Assembly: GCF_036867135.1 (NCBI RefSeq)
Contig: NZ_JBAJIJ010000003.1
Span: 62,001-126,000, forward strand
Origin: Aeromicrobium sp. Sec7.5
GTDB taxonomy: Bacteria; Actinomycetota; Actinomycetes; Propionibacteriales; Nocardioidaceae
Length of the DNA stretch: 64,000 bases
Direction of reading: 5' to 3'
The notes under the pieces were generated by a model. It was not told the origin of the DNA. It saw nothing but the letters and a program-made list of their open reading frames with translations, and did no database searches. How positions within the stretch are numbered: the stretch's first letter is position 1; each line of letters begins with the position of its first letter. This document shows, one piece after another, positions 33,832-44,920 of the stretch. The position numbers were made by a program, and so were the translations under genes.

Positions 33832-35927
33832 GCTGGCTCCTCCGTCCTCCACCGGGAGGTGCTCCCGACGGTCGTGAGCAATTGGGTGGCACGGGTCAGC
33901 ACGACGTAGAACGTGCGCCACCCCGCCTCGGACTCGCCCACGAGGGCGTCGGGCTCGGCGACGACGACCGCGTCGAACTCCAGGCCCTTGGTGTCGAGGG
34001 CGTCGAGCAGGCGGAGCCGCTCGTGCGCGTCGAGCACGGGAGCCAGCTCGCGCTGCAGCGCGGCGCGCAGGGCCAGCGGCGCGACGACCGCGACCGAGCC
34101 CTCGACGCGACCGAGCAGCTTCTCGGCCTCCTCGCGCACCGCGGTGGTCAACCCGCCCGGCGGGACCTCGAGGTGGGCCGGCTGCTCGCCGGTGCGCCGC
34201 ACGCCGTCGGCGAGGTCGGCGCCCGGGATGGCCCGGCGCGCGACGTCGGCGGCGAGGCCGTAGATCTCGGCGGAGTTGCGGTAATTGGTGGAGAGGCGGA
34301 AGCGGTGCTCGGGCTTGCCCTCGAGCGCTTCCAGGCGGGCCTGCTCGGCCTCGGCCGGAACCGGCCAGGACGACTGCGCGGCGTCGCCGACGATGGTCCA
34401 GCTGGCGTGGCGACCGCGGCGCCCGACCATGCGCCACTGCATCGGCGAGAGGTCCTGCGCCTCGTCGACGAGCACGTGCGCGTAGCCGTCGTCCTCGATC
34501 GAGCGGGTGGCTCGGCGGTCCTCGCGCTCGCTGCGCTCGAAGCTCATGAGCTGCTTGGGAACGTCGCCGTCGTCGTCGATCTGGGCCGGCACCTCGCCGA
34601 GCAGGTAGCGCAGCTCGTCGACGAGCGGGACGTCCTCGATGCTCGGCGTCTCGGCCTGCCACGAGGTCTTCAGCGCGTCGAGCTCCTCGCGGCGGAACGC
34701 ACCGTGCGCGACGTCGGTGATGCGCTCGCGGAGGCTGCCCCACATCTCGACCGCGTCGCGCTCGGGCCACCAGGCCTCGACGAACGAGACGAAGCGGTGG
34801 TCGTCGACGAGCTCCTCGAGGAAGCCCTCGCGCCCCTTCTCGAGGGCCCGCTCGCCGTTGACCTGCTGCCAGAGCGCCTCGGCCAGCACCGCGGGCACCC
34901 GCGGCACGGCGCGGTTGTACGACGCCTGGTGCAGGAGGTGACGGCGCAGGCCGGCGAGGCGGCGCTCGTCGAGCCGCAGGACGTCGTCCTTGTAGAAGTA
35001 GCGGTACTCGGTGGGCTCGCCTGGGGCGGCCTCGGTGGCGAGGCGGCGCAGCACCCGCACCATGCGCTGGGAGCCCTTTGCCGCGGCGGCGACCGGCTCG
35101 TCGTGGCGGCCGGACTTGACGCCGTCGACGACCTCGCCGAGCGAGCGCAGGGTCACGCTGGTCTCGCCGAGGCTGGGCAGCACCCGCTCGATGTAGGCCA
35201 TGAAGACCCCCGACGGGCCGACCACGAGCACGCCGCCGGACTCGAAGCGGCGCCGCTCGGTGTAGAGCAGGTAGGCCGCGCGGTGCAGGGCGACGACGGT
35301 CTTGCCGGTGCCCGGGCCGCCGCCGATGATCGTGGCGCCACGACTGGGCGCGCGGATGGCGTCGTCCTGCTCCTTCTGGATCGTGGCGACGACCGAGTGC
35401 ATCGTGGCGTCGCGGGCGCGGGACATGCTGGCGAGCAGCGCCCCCTCGCCGACCACGACCATGTCGTCGGGGGCGGAGCCGGAGTCGAGGAGGTCGTCCT
35501 CGACACCGACGACCTGGCTGCCGGAGCAGCGCAGCACGCGGCGGCGGACGACGCCGGCGGGCTCGGCGGCGGTGGCCTGGTAGAACACCGAGGCGGCCGG
35601 GGCGCGCCAGTCGATCAGCAGGATCTCGCGCTCGGCGTCGCGCACGCCGATGCGGCCGATGTAGCGCCGGTCGCCCGACGCGAGGTCGAGGCGGCCGAAG
35701 ACCAGGCCGTCGTGGGCGGCGTTGAGCGCCGTGAGCCGGCGCGTGGCCTGGAAGACCATGGCATCGCGCTCGACGAGACCGCCTTCGTGACCGACGTGCC
35801 CGCGGGCGTAGCCCTCCTTGACCAGGGCGCGTGCCACGTCGGCGGAGGCGTCGAGCCGCTCGTACACGGTGTCGACGTAGGACTGCTCGGACGCGATCTC
35901 GCGTTGGGCAGCAGCAGGTGAGGTCAC
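33828..35927 (-). CDS. HelD/HelR-like UvrD-type ATPase
   Basis: A 699-residue superfamily 1 ATPase. An N-terminal coiled region (about 1-75) precedes the ATPase core: Walker A GGGPGTGKT (202-210), Walker B HVLVDEAQDLS, motif III TIVGDAAQS, motif IV RLSTNYRNSAEI, and C-terminal motifs LLDALDTKGLEFDAV and FYVVLTRAT. This pattern matches HelD/HelR factors that bind RNA polymerase and free stalled complexes; some protect against rifampicin. GTG start with AGGAG five bases upstream. Tightly coupled to a membrane phosphoesterase downstream, an unusual partner. Confidence 0.87.
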   Translation of the reverse strand: MTSPAAAQREIASEQSYVDTVYERLDASADVARALVKEGYARGHVGHEGGLVERDAMVFQATRRLTALNAAHDGLVFGRLDLASGDRRYIGRIGVRDAEREILLIDWRAPAASVFYQATAAEPAGVVRRRVLRCSGSQVVGVEDDLLDSGSAPDDMVVVGEGALLASMSRARDATMHSVVATIQKEQDDAIRAPSRGATIIGGGPGTGKTVVALHRAAYLLYTERRRFESGGVLVVGPSGVFMAYIERVLPSLGETSVTLRSLGEVVDGVKSGRHDEPVAAAAKGSQRMVRVLRRLATEAAPGEPTEYRYFYKDDVLRLDERRLAGLRRHLLHQASYNRAVPRVPAVLAEALWQQVNGERALEKGREGFLEELVDDHRFVSFVEAWWPERDAVEMWGSLRERITDVAHGAFRREELDALKTSWQAETPSIEDVPLVDELRYLLGEVPAQIDDDGDVPKQLMSFERSEREDRRATRSIEDDGYAHVLVDEAQDLSPMQWRMVGRRGRHASWTIVGDAAQSSWPVPAEAEQARLEALEGKPEHRFRLSTNYRNSAEIYGLAADVARRAIPGADLADGVRRTGEQPAHLEVPPGGLTTAVREEAEKLLGRVEGSVAVVAPLALRAALQRELAPVLDAHERLRLLDALDTKGLEFDAVVVAEPDALVGESEAGWRTFYVVLTRATQLLTTVGSTSRWRTEEPA

Positions 35928-36037
35928 CGGTCTCCTCAGACGTTCAGGGCGAGCAGTCCAGTGTAATCGCCGCGACCGACACCCGCGCCCACGACGGTCG
36001 AACGGTCTCGACCTGAGGTCGACCCGGCGCAGGACGC

Positions 36038-36784
36038 TCAGCGCTTGCGGCTGAGGAACGCGAGCATGGCCTCGCGCGCCTCGTCGCTGCCGAAGAGACG
36101 GGCCGACTGCTCGGCGACCTGGTCGCCCAGGGCGTCGATGCGGGCCACGAGGTCGTGGTTGAGCAGCACTTTCGTCTCACGGAAGCCCTGAGCGTGCCCC
36201 TGCGCGAGGTCGGCGAGCACCCCTGCGAGGGCGGACTCGAGGTCGCCGTCCGGCACGGCCCGCGTCACGAGTCCGGCGCCGACGGCCTCGGCGGCGGTGA
36301 ACGTGCGTCCGGTGAGGAACACGTCGGCGGCGAACCGCGGCGCGAGACGCTCGAGCAGGCTGAGCGAGATCGTGGCCGCGGCGACCGCGATCCGCACCTC
36401 GGTCAGGGCGAACGTGACCGACTCCCCCGCGAGCACGATGTCGGCCGCACCCACGATGCCCAGGCCGCCGGCCCGCACGGGGCCACCGAGCACGACCACG
36501 ACGGGCTTGACCGACGTGACGATCCGGCGTTGCAGGTCGACGATCGCCCGGGTGCCCTCCTCCATGCTCCCGCTCGAGGCCTCCGACAGGTCGGCGCCCG
36601 AGCAGAACACGCGGTGCGCCGAGCGGATCACGACGACCTTCGCGTCGGTGTCGCCCTCGGCGCTCGCGAGGTGCTCGCGCAGCTCGGTGACGAGCTGCCG
36701 GCTCAGCGCGTTGCGGTTGTGCTCGCTGTCGAGGGTGATGGTGGCGACGCCGTCGGCGACGTCCAGGTGCACGAGCTCAGACAT
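36038..36784 (-). CDS. Enoyl-CoA hydratase/isomerase (EchA7-like)
   Basis: A 248-residue crotonase-fold enzyme. The CoA/oxyanion motifs are SAHRVFCSGADLSEA and GGPVRAGGLGIVGAADI; a Glu is kept in the FALTEVRIAV segment, while the second catalytic place reads AADVFLTG, so Asp stands in for Glu. It is the last gene of a block whose order (ECH, ACAD, biotin carboxylase, carboxyltransferase, ACAD, AtuA) equals that of M. tuberculosis Rv0971c-Rv0976c, as I recall it. The start ATG 36784 has AAGGA upstream. The gap before it contains a dispersed palindrome. Confidence 0.88.
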   Translation of the reverse strand: MSELVHLDVADGVATITLDSEHNRNALSRQLVTELREHLASAEGDTDAKVVVIRSAHRVFCSGADLSEASSGSMEEGTRAIVDLQRRIVTSVKPVVVVLGGPVRAGGLGIVGAADIVLAGESVTFALTEVRIAVAAATISLSLLERLAPRFAADVFLTGRTFTAAEAVGAGLVTRAVPDGDLESALAGVLADLAQGHAQGFRETKVLLNHDLVARIDALGDQVAEQSARLFGSDEAREAMLAFLSRKR

Positions 36785-36810
36785 GGGGATCCTTCGATCG
36801 GGCTGCCCAC

Positions 36811-36911
36811 CGCTGATCGAGTTCGTCCCCGAGTAACGAGGGGCGAGTATCGAGATCGAGGTGACCGGGTCTCGATACGTCCGCTCGTTCCTCGCGGACA
36901 CTCGACCAGCG
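36811..36911. repeat. Dispersed palindrome, copy A
   Basis: About 100 bases forming an imperfect inverted repeat: CGCTGATCGAG at the left, GGTCTCGATAC at 36868 and CTCGACCAGCG at the right. Located between two codirectional genes of the catabolic operon. Belongs to the family of copies at 41732, 48461, 55579, 58143 and 61324. Confidence 0.8.
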
Positions 36912-36933
36912 AGGTGGGGGGCGGAGGGTTCGG

Positions 36934-38117
36934 TCAGTAGGACTTGGGCAGGCCGAGGGAGAACTGCGCCACGAAGTTGAGCGCCATCTCACGGCTGACC
37001 GGGGCGATGTTCGACAGCCGCGACGACGCCACGGCCTGCACGAGGCCGTACTCGTTCGCGAGGCCGTTGCCGCCGTGGGTCTGGATGGCCTGGTCGACGG
37101 CCTTCGCCGCCGCCTCGCCCGCCGCGACCTTGGCCATGTTGGCGGCCTCACCGGCGCCCATCAGGTCGCCTGCGGCGTACAGCGCCGAGGCCTTCTGCGT
37201 CAGCAGTCGAGACATCTCGACGTCGATGTGCAGACGCGCCAGCGGGTGCGCGATGGCCTGGTGCGCGCCGATCGGCTTGCCCCAGACCTCACGGTCCTTG
37301 GCGTACGCGACGGCCTTGCGGATCGCCCAGCGAGCCGTGCCGGTGGCCATCGAGGCGGCCATGATGCGCTCGGGGTTGAGTCCGGCGAAGAGCTGCTCGA
37401 GCCCGGCGTCCTCGGAGCCGATCAGCGCGTCGGCCGGGATGCGGACGTCGTCGAAGAACAGCGTGAACTGCTTCTCGGGGCTGATGACGCCCATGTCGAT
37501 GACCTGCGCGGTGAAGCCCTCGGCATCGGTCGGCACCATGAACAGGGCCGGCTTGAGCTTGCCGGTCTTGGCATCGGAGCGACGCGCCACGACGAGCAGG
37601 TGGCTCGCCTCGTCGACACCCGAGATGTAGGTCTTGCGACCGTTCAGGACCCAGCTGCCGTCCTCGGCCTTCGCGGCGTTCGTGACGATGTTGTGCGAGT
37701 TCGACCCGGCGTCGGGCTCGGTGATGCTGAAGGCGTACGTCGCCGTGCCGTCGGCCAGGCCGGGCAGGTAGCGCTCCTTCTGCTCCTGCGTGCCGTACTG
37801 CGCGATGGTCGTGCCGACGATCGCCGGGCTGACCACCATGAGCAGCAGCGGGCAGCCGGTCGTGGCCAGCTCCTCGCACACCGCGGCGAGGTCGCCGATG
37901 TCGCCGCCGCCACCGCCGAACTCCTCGGGGATCGAGACGCCGAGGTAGCCGAGCTTGCCGGCCTCCTGCCACAGCTCGGTGGTCTTGCGTCCCTCCTTCG
38001 CGGCGGCGTAGAAGTACGACTCCCCGTACTTGGCGCCGAGCTGCGCGACGGCCTTGCGCAGCTCGCCCCGCTCGCGCGTCTCGCTGAAGGCGGCGGTGGG
38101 CGTCTCGGTGGTCACGG

Positions 38118-38121
<4 letters not shown>
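36934..38121 (-). CDS. Acyl-CoA dehydrogenase (FadE12-like)
   Basis: A 395-residue acyl-CoA dehydrogenase. Motifs: YLGVSIPEEFGGGGG, YAFSITEPDAGSNSHNI (FAD/substrate), NGRKTYISG, and a C-terminal part with THGGNGLANEYGL. The usual catalytic-Glu segment YEGTTE is not seen; this region reads RLSNIAPVSREMAL, as in a subset of family members. It should desaturate a branched or unusual acyl-CoA. Its ATG overlaps the stop of the biotin carboxylase gene by four bases, so they are coupled. Confidence 0.9.
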
Positions 38122-40043
<1,922 letters not shown>

Positions 40044-40086
40044 GAAGGAGCTCCTTGGGAGGTGTGGACGGGGGCGGTCGCGTGCG

Positions 40087-41676
40087 TCAAAGCCGGAACA
40101 CCCCGTAGCCGTCGGTGCCCTTGATCTCGTTGTTCGCGATGACCGACAGGCAGATGCCGAGGATCGCGCGGGTGTCGCGCGGATCGATCACGCCGTCGTC
40201 GTAGACCAGGCCCGAGGTGAAGTACGAGATCGACTCCTTCTCGATCTGCGCCTCGATCATGGAACGCATCTGCGCGTCGGCCTCCTCGTCGTACGGCTGG
40301 CCCTTCGCCTCGGCCGCGCCGCGCGCGACGATCGAGATGACGCCCGCGAGCTGCTGCGGGCCCATGACCGACGACTTCGCGTTGACCCAGCTGAACATGA
40401 AGCGCGGGTCGTACGCCCGGCCGCTCATGCCGTAGTGGCCCGCGCCGTAGGAGGCTCCCATCACGACCGACAGGTGCGGCACCGTGCTGTTGGAGACGGC
40501 GTTGATCATCTGCGCGCCGTGCTTGATGATGCCGCCCTGCTCGTACTCCGCCCCGACCATGTAGCCCGTCGTGTTGTGCAGGAAGAGCAGGGGTGTGTCG
40601 ATCTGGTTCGCGAGCTGGATGAACTGGGTGCCCTTCTGGGCCTCCTCGCTGAACAGCACGCCCTGCGCGTTGGCGAGGATGCCGATCGGGCGCCCGTGCA
40701 GCTGCGCGAAGCCCGTCACGAGGCTCGAGCCGTAGAGCGGCTTGAACTCGTCGAACTCGCTCCCGTCGACGAGGCGCGCGATGACCTCGCGCGGGTCGAA
40801 CGGGATCTTGAGGTCGGTCGGGATGATGCCGAGGAGCTCCTCGGGGTCGAGGGCCGGCTCGGCGTAGTCGGCGACGGCCTCGGGGCCGCGCTTGCGCCAG
40901 TTGAGGCGTCGGATGATCTGGCGGCCCAGACGGATCGCGTCGTGCTCGTCCTGCGCCAGGTAGTCGGAGAGTCCCGAGATCCTCGAGTGCATCTCGGCGC
41001 CACCGAGCGACTCGTCGTCGGACTCCTCGCCCGTGGCCATCTTGACCAGCGGCGGACCGCCGAGGAACACCTTCGCGCGCTCCTTGACCATGACGATGTA
41101 GTCACTCATGCCCGGCACGTACGCACCGCCGGCGGTGGAGTTGCCGAAGACCAGCGACACGACGGGGCGGCGGTCGGCCGAGGACCGGGTGATGTCGCGG
41201 AACCCGCGGCCACCCGGGATGAAGATGTCCTTCTGGTTCGGCAGGTCCGCGCCGCCGGACTCGACCAGGTTGATCGAGGGCAGCCGGTTCTCGGCGGCGA
41301 TCTGCGCGGCCCGCTGGGTCTTGCGGATCGTGAACGCGTTGGTGGCGCCGCCCTTCACCGTGGGGTCGTTCGCGACGATCATGCACTCGACGCCCTCGAC
41401 GACGCCGATGCCCGTGACGACCGAGGCGCCGACGGTCTGCCCCTGCCCCCAGCCGGCGAGGCTCGAGAGCTCCAGGAACGCACTGTCGGGATCGATCAGC
41501 AGCTCGATGCGCTCGCGCGCCGTGAGCTTGCCGCGCTCCTTGTGGCGCTGGACGTACCGCTCACCACCCCCGGCCAGCGCCTGCGCGTGCTGCGCGGCGA
41601 GGTCGGCGACGCGCTCGAGCATCGAGTCACGGTTGGTCACGAAGCCCGGGTGGTCCGGGTCGACGGCTGTCTTCAA
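40087..41676 (-). CDS. accD2: Acyl-CoA carboxylase beta chain: carboxyltransferase (AccD2-like)
   Basis: A 529-residue carboxyltransferase of the methylcrotonyl/geranyl-CoA carboxylase type. N-half motifs: GERYVQRHKERGKLTARERIE in part, ANDPTVKGGATN, LVESGGADLPNQ; C-half: LANAQGVLFSEEAQKGTQFI in part, FLHNTTGYMVG, MGASYGAGHYGMSGRAYDPRF in part. The NTTGYMVG and ESGGADLP segments are typical of 3-methylcrotonyl-CoA carboxylases. Start is TTG 41676 with AGGAG seven bases upstream; no ATG fits. It pairs with the alpha chain downstream. Confidence 0.92.
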   Translation of the reverse strand: MKTAVDPDHPGFVTNRDSMLERVADLAAQHAQALAGGGERYVQRHKERGKLTARERIELLIDPDSAFLELSSLAGWGQGQTVGASVVTGIGVVEGVECMIVANDPTVKGGATNAFTIRKTQRAAQIAAENRLPSINLVESGGADLPNQKDIFIPGGRGFRDITRSSADRRPVVSLVFGNSTAGGAYVPGMSDYIVMVKERAKVFLGGPPLVKMATGEESDDESLGGAEMHSRISGLSDYLAQDEHDAIRLGRQIIRRLNWRKRGPEAVADYAEPALDPEELLGIIPTDLKIPFDPREVIARLVDGSEFDEFKPLYGSSLVTGFAQLHGRPIGILANAQGVLFSEEAQKGTQFIQLANQIDTPLLFLHNTTGYMVGAEYEQGGIIKHGAQMINAVSNSTVPHLSVVMGASYGAGHYGMSGRAYDPRFMFSWVNAKSSVMGPQQLAGVISIVARGAAEAKGQPYDEEADAQMRSMIEAQIEKESISYFTSGLVYDDGVIDPRDTRAILGICLSVIANNEIKGTDGYGVFRL

Positions 41677-41731
41677 CGGGTGCTCCTTCTGAAGCGGTTC
41701 TGTGGGCTGAGGTGAGTGACCGGCTGCCGCA

Positions 41732-41775
41732 CCGGTGGTCGAGTGCCGGCGAGGAACGAGCCGGTGTATCGAGAC
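41732..41775. repeat. Dispersed palindrome, copy B (half element)
   Basis: A single arm: CGGTGGTCGAGTGCCGGCG followed by GAGGAACGAG and GTATCGAGAC. It lies between the FadE13-like and AccD2-like genes and has no right arm. Confidence 0.7.
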
Positions 41776-41776
41776 C

Positions 41777-42967
41777 TCAGTAGCCGAGCAGCTTGGCGGC
41801 GAGGTCGCGCATGACCTCGTTGGCACCGCCGCCGATGCCGAGGATGCGCGCGTCGCGGTAGTGACGCTCGACCTCGGTCTCGCGCATGTAGCCCATGCCG
41901 CCGAAGACCTGCACGGCCTCGTGCACGACGTGCTCGGCGCACAGCACGGCCTGGTCCTTGGCCACGACGGCCTCGAGGATCATCGACGGGTCGGCCTTCG
42001 AGGCGACCGTGGAGCGCTCGACGGCCTGACGGGTCAGCGCCTTCGCCGCGGCGGTGCGGGCGTGCATGTCGACGAGCTTGTGGCGGATGACCTGGCGCTT
42101 GATGAGCGGCTGGCCGAACGTGTGGCGCTCCTTGGCGTAGGCGACCGCGAGGTCGAGTGCGCGCTCGGCGGTGGCGTAGCCCTGGATCGCGAGCCACAGG
42201 CGCTCGCTCACGAACTGCTGGGCGATCTGGTAGAAACCGCTGTTCTCCTCGCCCACCAGGTTGCCCACCGGCACGCGGGCGTCCTGGAAGGACAGCTCGG
42301 CGGTGTCGGAGCAGTGCCAGCCGAGCTTGCGCAGGCGGCGGCTGACGGTGAACCCCGGGGTGTCCTTGTCGATCACGAGCAGGCTGACGCCCTTGTGGCC
42401 CTCGCCGCCCGTGCGCACCGCGGTGGTCACGAAGTCGGCGCGCACGCCGGAGGTGATGAAGATCTTGGCGCCGTTGACGACGAAGTGGTCGCCGTCGCGC
42501 ACGGCCTTCGTGGTGATGCCGGCGACGTCGGATCCGCCGCCGGGCTCGGTGATACCGAGCGCGCCGATCATCCGGCCGTCGAGCGTCGGACGCACGTAGC
42601 GGTCGATCAGGTCGGTGTTGCCGGAGTCGATGATGTGCGGCAGCGCGATGCCATGCGTGAACAGGCTCGCCTGCAGGCCGCCGGAGCCGCCGCCCGCGAG
42701 GGTGGCTTCGGTGACGATCGCGGCGTCGACCGCGTCGCCACCCTCACCGCCGACCGACTCGGGGTAGCCCACGGCCAGGAACCCGGCCTTCGCGGCGTCG
42801 ACGTGGAGCTGGCGCGGCAGCTCGCCGTCGTCCTCCCACTGCGCCATGTTCGGGGCGATCTCCGCGCGCGTGAAGTCCTCGACGACCTTGCGCAGCGCCT
42901 TCCGCTCGGGGGTCTCCCACGCGCTCACGCCGGTGAGGTTCGGGGCTTCGGTGAGCGTGTCAGTCAT
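41777..42967 (-). CDS. Acyl-CoA dehydrogenase (FadE13-like)
   Basis: A 396-residue acyl-CoA dehydrogenase. Motifs: GYPESVGGEGGD, IGALGITEPGGGSDVAGI, NGAKIFITSG, AYAKERHTFGQPLIKRQ, VFGGMGYMRETEVERHYRDARI and GGGANEVMRDLAAK. A full set of family motifs indicates an active FAD enzyme acting on isovaleryl-, citronellyl- or similar CoA. It starts three bases after the AtuA stop, so the two are in one mRNA. Electrons would go to ETF encoded elsewhere. Confidence 0.92.
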   Translation of the reverse strand: MTDTLTEAPNLTGVSAWETPERKALRKVVEDFTRAEIAPNMAQWEDDGELPRQLHVDAAKAGFLAVGYPESVGGEGGDAVDAAIVTEATLAGGGSGGLQASLFTHGIALPHIIDSGNTDLIDRYVRPTLDGRMIGALGITEPGGGSDVAGITTKAVRDGDHFVVNGAKIFITSGVRADFVTTAVRTGGEGHKGVSLLVIDKDTPGFTVSRRLRKLGWHCSDTAELSFQDARVPVGNLVGEENSGFYQIAQQFVSERLWLAIQGYATAERALDLAVAYAKERHTFGQPLIKRQVIRHKLVDMHARTAAAKALTRQAVERSTVASKADPSMILEAVVAKDQAVLCAEHVVHEAVQVFGGMGYMRETEVERHYRDARILGIGGGANEVMRDLAAKLLGY

Positions 42968-42970
42968 GAA

Positions 42971-44695
42971 TCAGACCTCCGGGATCAGGGTGGTGGGGAC
43001 GGTGACGACGCGGGCGCGCAGCCACTCGCCGACGGCCTTGGCCTGCGGGTCGAGCCGGGTCGACGAGGCGACCCCCTCGCCGAGCAGGCCGTGGACGATG
43101 ACGTTGACCGCGGCGATCCGCGGCAGCGGGTGGACCTCGACCTCGAGCGGTGCCGCCTCGGGCAGCAGCTCACGGACGCGGTCGGGGGTGAGCTCGGCCG
43201 CGAGCCAGGCGTACGCGGCGTCACGGTCGGGGTGGTCGGCCGGGATCCAGACGCCGATGTTGGCGTTGCCGCCCTTGTCGCCCGACCGGGCGAAGGCGAC
43301 CTCGCCGAGCGGGACGGCGCGGACCTCGCCGTCGACGGGGGGTGACGCCGGCGACGGCTCCTCGCGGCGAGCCAGCGGGTCGAACGGCGCCGTGTCCGTC
43401 GGCGGCGCGATGTCGACGCGCGTGCCGTCGGCCAGCACCACGACGTGCGGCACGGTGTCCTGCGGCACGTACGCCGCCCGGTACTCGCCGAACGGGGCAC
43501 CCTTCGACGGGGGCGCCATCAGGTAGAAGCCCGGGTACGAGGCGAGCGCGACCTGGACGGCGGCGTCGCTGAACGCGCGACCGACCGGCTCGGAGCGGCT
43601 GCTGCGCACGTGGCAGTGCAGCACCGACGTGGCCTGCGCCTGGGTGGCCGGGTCGAAGACGTCGGTGCGGTCGAGGTGCCACTCGACCTCGTCGGGGGCG
43701 TCGGCCGCGAGGGCGGCGTCGATCTGGGCCCGGATCCAGGCGGCCTTGGCCGGGATGTCGAGCCCCGTGAGCTGGAAGGCCACGGTGTTGCGGAAGCCGC
43801 CGAGCGCGTTCAGGCAGACCTTGGTGGTGGGCGGCGGGGGTGACCCCTGGACGCCGCTGATGCGGACCCGGTCGTCGCCCTCCTGCGTCAGCTCGATCGT
43901 GTCGAGGTGGGTCACGACGTCGGGGTTGGCATAGGTCGGGCCCTGGATCTCGTAGACGAGCTGCGCCGTGACGGTGTCGACCGTGACGGACCCGCCGGCT
44001 CCCTCGTGCTTGGTGATGACCGACGAGCCGTCGGCGTCGATCTCGGCGATCGGGAAGCCGAGGGGCGCGCTCAGGTCGAGGGCGCGGAAGCCGCTGTAGT
44101 TGCCGCCGGTGGCCTGCGTGCCGCACTCGATGACGTGGCCCGCGACGACCGCACCGGCGAGGGCGTCGAGGTCGTCGGGCTTCCAGCCGTGCGCGTGGAT
44201 CGCGGGGCCGACGACGACGGAGGCGTCGGTGACGCGGCCTGTCACGACGATGTCGGCGCCGGCGTCGAGCGCCGCGGCGATGCCGAACGCGCCGAGGTAG
44301 GCATTCGCGGTGATGACCTCACCGAAGCCGAGCTCCTCGGTGCGCTGGCGGAGATCGTCGCCCTCGACGTGCGCGACGTTGACCTCGATCCCCTGCTCCT
44401 GCGCGGCCGCCCGGAGGGCGTCGGCCAGGCCCGCGGGGTTCACGCCGCCGGCGTTGGCGACGATCTTGACGCCCTTCTCCTGCGCGAGCGCGAGGCAGTC
44501 GGTGACCTGGCGCAGGAACGTGCGGGCGTAGCCACGGTCGGGATCCTTGAGCTGGTCGCGCCCGAGGATCAGCATCGTCAGCTCGGCGAGGTAGTCGCCC
44601 GTCAGGTAGTCGAGCTCGCCGCCCTCGAGCATCTCGCGCATCGCGGAGATGCGGTCGCCGTAGTAGCCGGAGCAGTTGCCCACGCGAATCGTCAC
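42971..44695 (-). CDS. AtuA family protein (acyclic terpene utilisation type)
   Basis: A 574-residue protein of the AtuA/DUF1446 family. The N-terminal part has VGNCSGYYGDRISAMREMLEGGE in parts, GGVNPAGLADALR, and VTGRVTDASVVVGP; the last 120 residues form the small AtuA C-terminal domain with ARSGDKGGNANIGVW. In Pseudomonas AtuA is needed for growth on citronellol and related terpenes; its chemical step is not firmly known. It is the first gene of the operon, and its GTG lies six bases after the -10 box, so the mRNA is probably leaderless. Confidence 0.9.
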   Translation of the reverse strand: MTIRVGNCSGYYGDRISAMREMLEGGELDYLTGDYLAELTMLILGRDQLKDPDRGYARTFLRQVTDCLALAQEKGVKIVANAGGVNPAGLADALRAAAQEQGIEVNVAHVEGDDLRQRTEELGFGEVITANAYLGAFGIAAALDAGADIVVTGRVTDASVVVGPAIHAHGWKPDDLDALAGAVVAGHVIECGTQATGGNYSGFRALDLSAPLGFPIAEIDADGSSVITKHEGAGGSVTVDTVTAQLVYEIQGPTYANPDVVTHLDTIELTQEGDDRVRISGVQGSPPPPTTKVCLNALGGFRNTVAFQLTGLDIPAKAAWIRAQIDAALAADAPDEVEWHLDRTDVFDPATQAQATSVLHCHVRSSRSEPVGRAFSDAAVQVALASYPGFYLMAPPSKGAPFGEYRAAYVPQDTVPHVVVLADGTRVDIAPPTDTAPFDPLARREEPSPASPPVDGEVRAVPLGEVAFARSGDKGGNANIGVWIPADHPDRDAAYAWLAAELTPDRVRELLPEAAPLEVEVHPLPRIAAVNVIVHGLLGEGVASSTRLDPQAKAVGEWLRARVVTVPTTLIPEV

Positions 44696-44701
44696 GCTGG
44701 C

Positions 44702-44745
44702 ATCGTGCCCCGTTCAGAACAAACAGTCAACCCTGATTGTTTGTT
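44702..44745 (-). promoter_or_regulatory. Operator 1 and promoter of the AtuA-acc operon
   Basis: Inverted repeat AACAAACA-N12-TGTTTGTT at 44718-44745 shares ACAGTCAACCCTG and overall length with the site before the TetR gene. On the minus strand TTGACT (-35) lies inside it, then a 17-base spacer and CACGAT (-10, 44702-44707). Repressor binding would cover the -35 box. Confidence 0.75.
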
Positions 44746-44770
44746 TCTCCACCGCTTGGCACGCCAGCTG

Positions 44771-44887
44771 GTGACATCCCACGGCACCTGTGCCGTGGGA
44801 TGTCACGAGTTACGGAGTGAACTCCGTAACTCGACCGTCAGGTGACCGGCGGCAGTGGCCCCGCTCGCCGGTCCGTGGCCGCTTGTC
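44771..44887. repeat. Dispersed hairpin element, second copy
   Basis: Two perfect hairpins in a row: GTGACATCCCACGGCAC (44771-44787) with its complement at 44790-44806, and CGAGTTACGGAGT (44806-44818) with its complement at 44821-44833. Then GGTCCGTGGCCGCTTGTC at 44870-44887, identical to one end of the element at 20811-20998. The hairpins may also end the TetR-MDMPI transcript. Confidence 0.78.
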
Positions 44888-44920
44888 GTGCACCGCGGGC
44901 AGCCTGCAGGAGACGAGTGC

